DNA of 35,806 bases from Mycolicibacterium agri (GTDB lineage Bacteria > Actinomycetota > Actinomycetes > Mycobacteriales > Mycobacteriaceae): positions 1 to 35,806 of the forward strand of contig NZ_PDCP01000059.1 in the NCBI RefSeq assembly GCF_002553505.1, in the 5' to 3' direction. This document shows, piece after piece, positions 23,783-31,232 of this stretch (position 1 is the first letter of the stretch; each line of letters begins with the position of its first letter). Below the pieces are notes generated by a model, which saw nothing but the letters and a program-made list of their open reading frames with translations, was not told the DNA's origin and searched no databases. Position numbers and translations under genes: made by a program.

Positions 23783-23793
23783 TATGGTCAGAT
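23783..23793 (+). promoter_or_regulatory. Candidate leaderless promoter for the DoxX gene
   Basis: TATGGT (23783–23788), then five bases, then ATG 23794; no Shine-Dalgarno sequence. It follows the glnA1 terminator, so the DoxX-asparaginase pair probably has its own start. Confidence 0.42.
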
Positions 23794-24309
23794 ATGGCGA
23801 ATCTCGACGCCCGCTTGGCGGGTTATCACTCCCCTGTGTTGAGCGCTTTTCGCATCATCTTCGGCCTGCTGTATACGATGCACGGCTCGCAGAAACTGTT
23901 TGAATGGCCGATCCCCGCGGCCGGGCCCATCGCGGTCGGCGACTGGCCAATGTGGTGGGCGGGGCTGATCGAATTCGTCCTGGGCATCATGATCACGCTC
24001 GGAATCTTCACGCGCATCGCGGCATTCATCGCCTCGGGCGAGATGGCGTTCGCGTACTTCTATCAGCACTGGCCGCCGCTGTCCGGCGGCGCGAAGGCGA
24101 GCTTCTGGCCGATCGCCAACGGCGGCGAGCTTGCGGTCATGTTCTGCTTCGCCTTCCTGCTCCTTGCGACGACGGGCGCGGGCGCACTTGCGGTGGATGC
24201 GCGTCGACGCCCCATGGCGCGAGGGACGGCAGGGACCAGAACCGTCGCAGGAACGGCGGCGCCTGCTCCGCGCCGCCGCGGCGGCCTCTTTGACCGCTTC
24301 CGCCGGTGA
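23794..24309 (+). CDS. DoxX family membrane protein
   Basis: 171 residues with about four transmembrane helices. Family features are FRIIFGLLYTMHGSQKLF near residues 17–34 and WPMWWAGLIEFVLGIMITLGIFTRIAAFIASGEMAFAY (about 50–87). The C-terminus is basic and Ala/Arg-rich (RRRGGLFDRFRR). DoxX proteins are linked in some mycobacteria to a membrane oxidoreductase complex in oxidative stress, but the family is broad. Overlaps the asparaginase start by four bases (GTGA), so the two are probably translated together. Confidence 0.85.
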   Translation: MANLDARLAGYHSPVLSAFRIIFGLLYTMHGSQKLFEWPIPAAGPIAVGDWPMWWAGLIEFVLGIMITLGIFTRIAAFIASGEMAFAYFYQHWPPLSGGAKASFWPIANGGELAVMFCFAFLLLATTGAGALAVDARRRPMARGTAGTRTVAGTAAPAPRRRGGLFDRFRR

Positions 24310-25334
24310 GACCCATACGCACGACGCTGTTGGCCATCGCGGCGACCGCCGCACTCCTTGTCGGCGTGGCCGCGCCGATACCCGCGACCGCGCAACCGGA
24401 GTCGGCACAACTGGTCGTTATCACCACCGGCGGAACGATCGCCACCAGCACCGATCCCAGCGGAGTTCGGCGGCCGACCGTCGCCGGCGAGGAGCTGGCC
24501 GCGGGCCTCGACGTCGAGATCGTCGACCTGATGCAGAAGGACAGCTCGCAGCTGACACCCGCCGACTGGGACGCCATCGCCGGCGCGGCCAAGAACGCTG
24601 TCGCAAACGGCGCCGACGGCGTGGTGATCACGCACGGCACCGACACCATGGAAGAGACCGCGATGTGGTTGGACGTCACCTATCAGGGTGACGCGCCGAT
24701 TGTGCTGACCGGTGCGCAGCGCAGTTCGGATGCGCCCGACGCCGACGGGCCGAAGAACCTGCGCGACGCGCTGACGGTGGCGGCCAGTCCAGCCGCGCGT
24801 GGTCAGGGCGTGATGATCGTGTTCGCAGGCAACGCATTTCAGGCGCTCGGTACCCGCAAGATGGACACCCAGGCGTTGTCGCCATTCGGCGGCACACCGC
24901 CGGTGGGTTCGATCGCGGGTGATTCCTTCACGCTAAACCATCCCGCGCGCCGGCCGTTTGTCGCTGACGTGTCGGCGGTGAGCGCGCCGCGGGTGGACAT
25001 CGTGTCCGCCTATCCTGGCGACGGTCCCGGCCCCATCGATTCCGCGGTGGCAGCGGGTGCGCGCGGAATCGTGTTGGAGGCATTGGGATCCGGTAATGCC
25101 GGTGACTCCGTCGTCGACGCGGTGCGCAGGCACGCGCCCGCCGGTGTGGCGTTCGCGATCTCAACTCGCGTTCCCGCCGGCGAAGTCATTCCCGAATACG
25201 GCCCCGGCGACGACATGGTCAAGGCGGGCGCGGTGATGGTGCCGAACCTGCGGTCCAGCCAAGCGCGCGTACTGATGATGGCCGCGATGGCTGCGGATCA
25301 ACCCGTCGGCGACATCATCGCCCGCTGGGGCTAG
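24306..25334 (+). CDS. ansA: L-asparaginase, exported
   Basis: Hydrolyses asparagine to aspartate and ammonia. 342 residues. A Sec-type signal peptide covers about residues 1–30 (basic RPIRTT, hydrophobic core, PATA before QPES). The two catalytic Thr motifs are present: TTGGTIATSTDP and ITHGTDTMEETAMW; LTGAQRSSDAPDADGP follows. The C-terminal domain has GARGIVLEALGSGNAGD. Location outside the cytoplasmic membrane is predicted. With glnA1 directly upstream, ammonia released from external asparagine could feed glutamine synthesis. The symbol ansA follows mycobacterial usage; the locus differs from that of M. tuberculosis ansA. Confidence 0.9.
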   Translation: MRPIRTTLLAIAATAALLVGVAAPIPATAQPESAQLVVITTGGTIATSTDPSGVRRPTVAGEELAAGLDVEIVDLMQKDSSQLTPADWDAIAGAAKNAVANGADGVVITHGTDTMEETAMWLDVTYQGDAPIVLTGAQRSSDAPDADGPKNLRDALTVAASPAARGQGVMIVFAGNAFQALGTRKMDTQALSPFGGTPPVGSIAGDSFTLNHPARRPFVADVSAVSAPRVDIVSAYPGDGPGPIDSAVAAGARGIVLEALGSGNAGDSVVDAVRRHAPAGVAFAISTRVPAGEVIPEYGPGDDMVKAGAVMVPNLRSSQARVLMMAAMAADQPVGDIIARWG

Positions 25335-25338
25335 CGCC

Positions 25339-26199
25339 TCAGTTATCCAGCGCGAGGTCCTTGCGGAAGCGCTTCATGCCGTCGATCTTCTCGGCGAGCG
25401 AAGCGTCCTCTCCGGAGTAGAATATCCACGGCTTTGTGATGATGCCGGTGATGCCCGCAGCCTCGGCACGGTCGTAGTGCTCTCGGGTGAAGGCGTTCGT
25501 CAGCGGCGTCAGGATCTCGAACCCGTCCATCGACAGGCCGTTGGCCGAACGCATTTCCCGCAGCTTCTCGACCGCCGCGAGTGCATGCTCGGTCGAGATC
25601 AGATCGCCGATCCAGCCGTCGTTGCGCGCCGCCCGCCGCAGCGCGATGTCGCTCAATCCGCCGCCGTAGATCGGGATCCGTGGCGGGGTGGGCTCCATCT
25701 CCAACCGCGGCGTCTGGTAGAACTCGCCCGAGAACTCCGTCCAGCCCGGCTGCCAGAGCGCGCGGAACAACTCCAGCATCTCGTCGGTGCGCTTGCCGCG
25801 CCGCTCGAACTGCTGGCCCATCAACTCGAACTCGTCGCGGCACCAGCCGACACCGACGCCGAGTTCGACGCGACCGTCGGAGATATACGCCGCCGTGCCA
25901 ATGGCTTTGGCCGCCGCATACGGATCGCGCATCGCCGGGATGTACACCGTCGTCACGAACTTGATCCGCGTGGTCACCTGCGCCATCGCGCCCACCAGCA
26001 CCCACGGGTCCGGCCACGGTGTGAACGGCTCCCACCGACGCTTGCCGTCCTTCGTGTACGGGTACGGCGTCGACAGCGTCTCGATGTTCACCACATGGTC
26101 GGGGATGCCGATGCCGGAGTAGCCGAGGTCGTCTGCGGCTCTTGCGATCTCGATGGCTTCATTGGTCTCGCGGAATGCCGTGCTGACGTAGAACTTCAT
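25339..26199 (-). CDS. LLM-class F420-dependent oxidoreductase
   Basis: 286 residues from ATG 26199, which overlaps the upstream thioesterase stop by four bases (ATGA); the six extra codons upstream in frame are not needed. Luciferase-like TIM-barrel family: MKFYVSTAF, ARAADDLGYSGIGIPDHV, TTRIKFVTTVYIPAMRDP, ELGVGVGWCRDEFELMGQQF and PPRIPIYGGGLSDIALRRAARN. These are typical of TIGR03619-type F420 enzymes common in mycobacteria. Substrate unknown. Probably co-transcribed with the thioesterase and glnE. Confidence 0.88.
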   Translation of the reverse strand: MKFYVSTAFRETNEAIEIARAADDLGYSGIGIPDHVVNIETLSTPYPYTKDGKRRWEPFTPWPDPWVLVGAMAQVTTRIKFVTTVYIPAMRDPYAAAKAIGTAAYISDGRVELGVGVGWCRDEFELMGQQFERRGKRTDEMLELFRALWQPGWTEFSGEFYQTPRLEMEPTPPRIPIYGGGLSDIALRRAARNDGWIGDLISTEHALAAVEKLREMRSANGLSMDGFEILTPLTNAFTREHYDRAEAAGITGIITKPWIFYSGEDASLAEKIDGMKRFRKDLALDN

Positions 26200-26831
26200 C
26201 CGGCCCCTCGCGCCCACGCCGGCTTGATCCAGATTCCTTCTGCCTCAACCGTTTTGCCGTCGGAATCACTGATGTGCCCGCTGACGAACGTCTTGTAGCC
26301 GTCTATCCGCTCGATCGCGGCCTCCGCCCGCAGCCGGCCCAGCGGCGTGCCGCGCAGATACCGCATCGTGATGGTTCCGGTGAACATCGGCTTGGACAGC
26401 CCCTCACTTGCCACCTCGCCGAGCACCTGGTCGAGCACGAGCGCCAGCACACCGCCGTGCACCCACCCGGGCGGACCCTGGTACGGCTCCCCCACCTCGA
26501 ATTCGCTCCACCACAACCCGTCTGGTTCGGTGTGCATGATCAACGGCGGCGCGATCGCATTGCGGAAGCCCGTCACCGGGTTACCCCACACCACCGGCCG
26601 GCCATCCACCGCCATGCGCACCACGTCCGCGTCCGCGCTGGCCTCCAGTTTCTCCGCGACCGCCTCGATTGACGCCTGCGCCTCGCGAATCGTCTGCTCG
26701 TCAGCGCCTGTGCGGATGCCCGCCTGGACGACCCGGCGGACCGCATCGGTCAGCGGCCCGTAGAGCGCCTGCAGCCGGTTCAGCTCGTCGGCAGAGATCT
26801 CCTCAAACGAAAAATCAGCACTTTCAACCAC
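26196..26831 (-). CDS. Hotdog-fold thioesterase (PaaI-like)
   Basis: 211 residues from GTG 26831, five bases after the glnE stop. N-terminal ~60 residues are helical and charged. The hotdog domain covers about residues 90–205, with the family core GPPGWVHGGVLALVLDQVLGEVA, then TGTITMRYLRGTPLGRLRAEAAIE. Acyl-CoA hydrolysis is the usual activity; the substrate cannot be deduced. Coupled to the downstream oxidoreductase by a four-base overlap, so the two may act on one pathway. Confidence 0.85.
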   Translation of the reverse strand: MVESADFSFEEISADELNRLQALYGPLTDAVRRVVQAGIRTGADEQTIREAQASIEAVAEKLEASADADVVRMAVDGRPVVWGNPVTGFRNAIAPPLIMHTEPDGLWWSEFEVGEPYQGPPGWVHGGVLALVLDQVLGEVASEGLSKPMFTGTITMRYLRGTPLGRLRAEAAIERIDGYKTFVSGHISDSDGKTVEAEGIWIKPAWARGAG

Positions 26832-26836
26832 GTGCT

Positions 26837-29791
26837 CTAACCACCAAAGACTTTCCGTACGACCGCCTTTGCCCGGCGGGTCACTCGCAGATAGTTGTCA
26901 AGGAATTCACCGCCGTCGTCGGTGTCCCAGCCGGCAGCAACCGCGACCGCGTTGAGTTGACGGCCGGGGCCCGGCAACTGATCGGTCGGCTTGCCGCGCA
27001 CCAACACCAAGGCGTTACGCGCCCGCGTCACCATCAGCCACGCCTCGCGCAGCAGTTCCACATCGCCCTCGGGAATCAACTCCGCCTCGTGGATCGCATC
27101 CAGCGTCTGCAGCGTCGAGGTGTTGTGCAACGACGGGATCTTGTGCCCGTGCTGCAGCTGCAGCAGTTGCACGGTCCATTCGATGTCGGCCAGTCCGCCG
27201 CGGCCAAGTTTGGTGTGCGTGTTGGGATCTGCGCCCCGCGGCAGGCGCTCGGCATCGACGCGCGCCTTGATGCGGCGGATCTCCTGCAGCGCCTTCGGCG
27301 ACACCCCGCCGGGCGGATATCGCGTCTTGTCCACCATCAACAGGAACCGCTCGCCGAGGTCTTCGTCGCCAGCCACCCGGTTCGCACGCAGCAGCGCCTG
27401 AATCTCCCATGGCTGCGCCCATTTCTCGTAGTACTGCTCGTACGACGACAGGGTCCGCACCAGCGATCCGTTGCGCCCCTCGGGCCGCAGACCCGCGTCG
27501 ACCTCCAAAGGCGGGTCGGCGCTCGGCGTCCCCAACAACGCGCGCACCTGCTCGGCGACCGTGATCGACCACCGCACTGCCGCGGATTCGTCGAGACCCG
27601 AGGCCGGTTCGCACACGAACATCACGTCGGCGTCGGACCCGTATCCCAACTCGCCGCCACCCAGCCGGCCCATGCCGATGACCGCGATACGCGCGGGCGG
27701 TTCACCGTCCTCGGGTGTGTTGGCCCGGATCACGGACTCCAACGCCGCCTGCAGCACCGCCACCCACACCGACGTCAGCGCCTTACACACGTCGACGACA
27801 TCGAGCATGCCGAGCAGGTCGGCCGAGGCGATGCGGGCCAGTTCCCGACGACGCAGCGTGCGCGCCGCCGCGATCGCCCGCACGGGATCGGGATGCCGTC
27901 CCGCCGACGCCACCAAAGCCCTTGCCACGCCCTCGGGTTCGACCTCGAGCAGCTTGGGGCCAGACGGTCCGTCGGCGTATTGCTGGATGACCTCCGGCGC
28001 CCGCATCAACAGCTCGGGTACGTAGGCCGAGGTGCCCAGCACATGCATCAACCGCTTGGCGACCGCGCCCTCGTCGCGCAGCGTCGACAAATACCAGCGG
28101 TGCTCGGCCAGATGGTCGCTGATCCGCCGGTACGCCAGCAGCCCGGCGTCCGGGTCGGGCGTATCCGACAGCCAGTCCAGCAGCGTCGGCAACAGCACCT
28201 GCTGCACCCGACCTCGCCGCCCGCTCTGCCCGGTCAACGCCGCCAGATGCGTCAGCGCGCTCTGCGGACTTTCGTAACCCAGTGCGGCGAGCTGACGTTC
28301 GGCGGCGGCGGTGGTCAGCATCGCCGGTTGGCCCGCCGACTCCAGCAGCGGCTGATAGAAGAGCTTGGCGTGCAGCCGCGACACCCGCATGCTCTGGCGC
28401 TTGAGCTCCTCGCGCAGCACTCCGAGCGCGTCGTGCCTGCCGTCGGGCCGCATGTGCGCGGCACGGGCGAGCCAGCGCATCGCCTCGTCGTCGTCCTCGT
28501 CGGGCAGCATGTGGGTGCGCTTGAGGCGCTGCAGCTGCAGCCGGTGTTCGAGCAACCGCAGGAACTCGTAGGACGCCGTCATGTTCGCCGCGTCGTCGCG
28601 GCCGATGTATCCGCCTGCGCCCAAGGCCGCCAGCGCGTCCACGGTCGACGCCACGTGCAGCGACGGGTCATTGCGGCCGTGCACCAACTGCAGCAGCTGC
28701 ACGGCGAACTCGACGTCGCGCAGCCCGCCGGTGCCGAGCTTGATCTCGCGCGACCGCTCGTCGGCGGGCACCAGCGACTCGACCCGCCGCCGCATCGCCT
28801 GCACCTCGGACACGAAGTCCTCACGCTCGGAGGCCGTCCACACCATCGGCATCAGGGCCTCGATGTATTGCGCACCCAACTCGGGGTCGCCGGCCGCCGG
28901 GCGCGCCTTCATCAGCGCCTGAAACTCCCAGGTCTTGGCCCAGCGCTGGTAGTAGGCGACATGCGACTCCAGCGTGCGGACCAGCTGGCCGTGCTTGCCT
29001 TCGGGCCGCAGCGCCGCGTCGACCTCGAAGAACGCCTCCGACGCGAACCGCATCATCTCCCCGGCCAGCCGGGTGGTGAGCGCGTTCGCCTCCTCGGCGA
29101 CGAAAATGACGTCGACGTCGCTGACGTAGTTCAGCTCGCGGGCGCCGCACTTGCCCATCGCAATGACCGCCAGCCGCGGTGGCTCGGCGTCCTCGCCGCA
29201 CACCGAACGCGTCGCCACCTTCAGCGCCGCGGCCAGCGCCGCGTCGGCCAGATCCGACAGGTGGTGGCCGATCTCTTTGAACGGCAACACCGGCTCGTTC
29301 TCCACCACCGGAGCCAGGTCGAGGGCGGCGAGCACCAGCAACCGGTCGCGGTAGAGCGTGCGCATCCGGTGCAGCAGATCGTGTGTGTCCGTAGTGGATT
29401 CGACCGCTTCGAGGAATTGGGCGCGCAGTTCGTCGATCGAAGGCGGTGTCACGTCGCCGGCCAGCAGACGCCAGGAGTGCGGATTGGCGACCAGGTGGTC
29501 CCCCAGCGCCAGCGACGAGCCGAGCACGCCGAAGAGTCGGCCGCGCAGCGGCTTGTCGGTCAGCAGTATTCCGTTGAGTTCGTCCCATTGCGCGGGGTCG
29601 GCCTCGGCCAGCCGGACCATCGTGCGCAGTGCGACGTCGGCGTTGGGGGCACGCGACAGCGCCCACAGCAGTTCGACGTGTGCGTCGGTGTTCCAGCCGA
29701 GTCGGTCAAGATCAGCCGGGGCCGTGGGTTCGACCAACCCGAGCCGGCCAACGCTGGGCAGCTTCGGTCGCTGCGTGACAGGTTTGGCCAC
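26837..29791 (-). CDS. glnE: Glutamine synthetase adenylyltransferase / adenylyl-removing enzyme
   Basis: Adds and removes AMP on the GlnA1 tyrosine, turning it off and on with nitrogen status. 984 residues from GTG 29791 (MAKPVTQRPKLPSVGRLGL), which aligns with the M. tuberculosis protein; a TTG at 29797 would add two residues. Two nucleotidyltransferase modules are visible: the N-terminal one with ELNYVSDVDVIFV (about residue 220) and the C-terminal one with ELGYGSDADVMFV (about 715), each followed by a GlnD-UR/UTase-like helical domain (LGTGGLRDVEFAVQLLQL and LGRGGLADIEWTVQLLQL). Lies 36 bases after glnA2. Equivalent to Rv2221c. Confidence 0.96.
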   Translation of the reverse strand: MAKPVTQRPKLPSVGRLGLVEPTAPADLDRLGWNTDAHVELLWALSRAPNADVALRTMVRLAEADPAQWDELNGILLTDKPLRGRLFGVLGSSLALGDHLVANPHSWRLLAGDVTPPSIDELRAQFLEAVESTTDTHDLLHRMRTLYRDRLLVLAALDLAPVVENEPVLPFKEIGHHLSDLADAALAAALKVATRSVCGEDAEPPRLAVIAMGKCGARELNYVSDVDVIFVAEEANALTTRLAGEMMRFASEAFFEVDAALRPEGKHGQLVRTLESHVAYYQRWAKTWEFQALMKARPAAGDPELGAQYIEALMPMVWTASEREDFVSEVQAMRRRVESLVPADERSREIKLGTGGLRDVEFAVQLLQLVHGRNDPSLHVASTVDALAALGAGGYIGRDDAANMTASYEFLRLLEHRLQLQRLKRTHMLPDEDDDEAMRWLARAAHMRPDGRHDALGVLREELKRQSMRVSRLHAKLFYQPLLESAGQPAMLTTAAAERQLAALGYESPQSALTHLAALTGQSGRRGRVQQVLLPTLLDWLSDTPDPDAGLLAYRRISDHLAEHRWYLSTLRDEGAVAKRLMHVLGTSAYVPELLMRAPEVIQQYADGPSGPKLLEVEPEGVARALVASAGRHPDPVRAIAAARTLRRRELARIASADLLGMLDVVDVCKALTSVWVAVLQAALESVIRANTPEDGEPPARIAVIGMGRLGGGELGYGSDADVMFVCEPASGLDESAAVRWSITVAEQVRALLGTPSADPPLEVDAGLRPEGRNGSLVRTLSSYEQYYEKWAQPWEIQALLRANRVAGDEDLGERFLLMVDKTRYPPGGVSPKALQEIRRIKARVDAERLPRGADPNTHTKLGRGGLADIEWTVQLLQLQHGHKIPSLHNTSTLQTLDAIHEAELIPEGDVELLREAWLMVTRARNALVLVRGKPTDQLPGPGRQLNAVAVAAGWDTDDGGEFLDNYLRVTRRAKAVVRKVFGG

Positions 29792-29804
29792 ATCCAAGAC
29801 CGTA
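29792..29804 (-). promoter_or_regulatory. Candidate leaderless promoter for glnE
   Basis: Minus-strand TACGGT (plus 29799–29804), seven bases, then GTG 29791. Supports that start and implies glnE can be transcribed apart from glnA2. Confidence 0.42.
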
Positions 29805-29827
29805 GCGCAGCCCGAATCTCGCCCCTG

Positions 29828-31168
29828 TCAGAGCGACAGATACGCCTTCAGCTCGAACGGAGTGACGTGGCTGCGGTAGTTCTCCCATTCGGCGCGCTTG
29901 TTGCGCAGGAAGAAGTCGAAGACGTGCTCCCCCAACGCTTCTGCGACGAGTTCGGAGTTCTCCATTTCCGCGAGCGCCACACCGAGACTGCCCGGCAGCT
30001 CCTTGTAGCCCATCGTGCGGCGTTCCTCGGGGGTCAGGCTCCACACGTTGTCCTCGGCCTGCGGCCCGAGCACGTAGCCCTTTTCCACACCGCGCAGACC
30101 GGCGGCCAGCAGCACGGCGAAGGTCAGGTACGGGTTGCACGCCGAGTCGGGGCTGCGCACCTCGATGCGACGCGACGACGCCTTGCGCGGCGTGTACATC
30201 GGCACCCGCACCAGTGCCGAACGGTTGGCGAGGCCCCAGGACGCCGCCGTCGGCGCCTCACCACCGTGGACCAGCCGCTTGTAGGAGTTCACCCACTGGT
30301 TCGTCACCGCGCTGATCTCGGTGGCGTGCTCCAGAATGCCTGCGATGAACGACTTTCCGATGTCCGACAGCTGCAGCGGATCGTCGGCGCTGTAGAACGC
30401 GTTGGTCTCGCCCTCGAACAGGCTCATGTGGGTGTGCATCGCCGAGCCGGGGTACTCGGCGAACGGCTTGGGCATGAACGACGCGCGCACGCCGTCGCCC
30501 AGCGCCACCTCCTTGACGACGTACCGGAACGTCATCACGTTGTCGGCCATGGACAGCGCGTCGGCGTAGCGCAGGTCGATCTCCTGCTGGCCGGGCGCGC
30601 CCTCGTGGTGGCTGAACTCCACCGAGATGCCCATCTGCTCGAGCGCGTCGATCGCGTGCCTGCGGAAGTTGGGCGCCGCGTCGTGCACCGCCTGGTCGAA
30701 GTAGCCGCCGTTGTCGGCGGGCACCGGCACGCTGCCGTCGTCGGGTCCCGGCTGCAGCAGGAAGAACTCGATTTCGGGGTGCACGTAGCAGGAGAAGCCC
30801 AGGTCGCTGGCCTTGGCCAGTTGGCGTCGCAGCACGTGGCGCGAGTCCGCCCACGACGGCGACCCGTCGGGCATCGTGATGTCGCAGAACATGCGGGCCG
30901 AGTGGTGCTGACCCGAGCTGCTGGTCCACGGCAGCACCTGGAAGGTCGACGGGTCGGGGCGCGCCACGGTGTCGGACTCAGACACGCGGGCGAACCCTTC
31001 GATCGAGGAGCCGTCGAAGCCGATGCCCTCCTCGAACGCACCTTCCAATTCGGCGGGCGCGATCGCCACCGACTTGAGGAACCCGAGGACGTCGGTGAAC
31101 CACAACCGGACGAATCGGATATCCCGTTCCTCCAGCGTGCGCAGCACGAATTCCTTTTGCCGGTCCAT
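29828..31168 (-). CDS. glnA2: Glutamine synthetase type I paralog (GlnA2)
   Basis: 446 residues from ATG 31168. Class I glutamine synthetase: IGFDGSSIEGFARVSESD, VHPEIEFFLL, MPKPFAEYPGSAMHTHMS, NRSALVRVP. At the place of the GlnA1 adenylylation Tyr the sequence reads DNVWSLTPEE with no Tyr, so it should not be modified by GlnE although it lies directly upstream of it. In mycobacteria this paralog is dispensable and may make specialised glutamine derivatives or isomers; that is family knowledge, not seen here. Equivalent to Rv2222c. Confidence 0.95.
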   Translation of the reverse strand: MDRQKEFVLRTLEERDIRFVRLWFTDVLGFLKSVAIAPAELEGAFEEGIGFDGSSIEGFARVSESDTVARPDPSTFQVLPWTSSSGQHHSARMFCDITMPDGSPSWADSRHVLRRQLAKASDLGFSCYVHPEIEFFLLQPGPDDGSVPVPADNGGYFDQAVHDAAPNFRRHAIDALEQMGISVEFSHHEGAPGQQEIDLRYADALSMADNVMTFRYVVKEVALGDGVRASFMPKPFAEYPGSAMHTHMSLFEGETNAFYSADDPLQLSDIGKSFIAGILEHATEISAVTNQWVNSYKRLVHGGEAPTAASWGLANRSALVRVPMYTPRKASSRRIEVRSPDSACNPYLTFAVLLAAGLRGVEKGYVLGPQAEDNVWSLTPEERRTMGYKELPGSLGVALAEMENSELVAEALGEHVFDFFLRNKRAEWENYRSHVTPFELKAYLSL

Positions 31169-31181
31169 ATCCGCGAGCGTA
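31169..31181 (-). promoter_or_regulatory. Candidate leaderless promoter for glnA2
   Basis: Minus-strand TACGCT (plus 31176–31181), seven bases, then ATG 31168. No Shine-Dalgarno sequence. Confidence 0.42.
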
Positions 31182-31191
31182 GGGACCAGCT

Positions 31192-31207
31192 GTTAAATCT
31201 GTGTTAC
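31192..31207 (-). promoter_or_regulatory. Possible single GlnR-type box upstream of glnA2
   Basis: On the minus strand GTAAC-n6-TTAAC, with the AC dinucleotides 11 bases apart as in the glnA1 box. Only one pair of half-sites is present and the second deviates from GnAAC. It overlaps the expected -35 of the candidate promoter. Weak evidence. Confidence 0.33.
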
Positions 31208-31232
31208 GCGCGGGATGCGACCATGCACCGAC

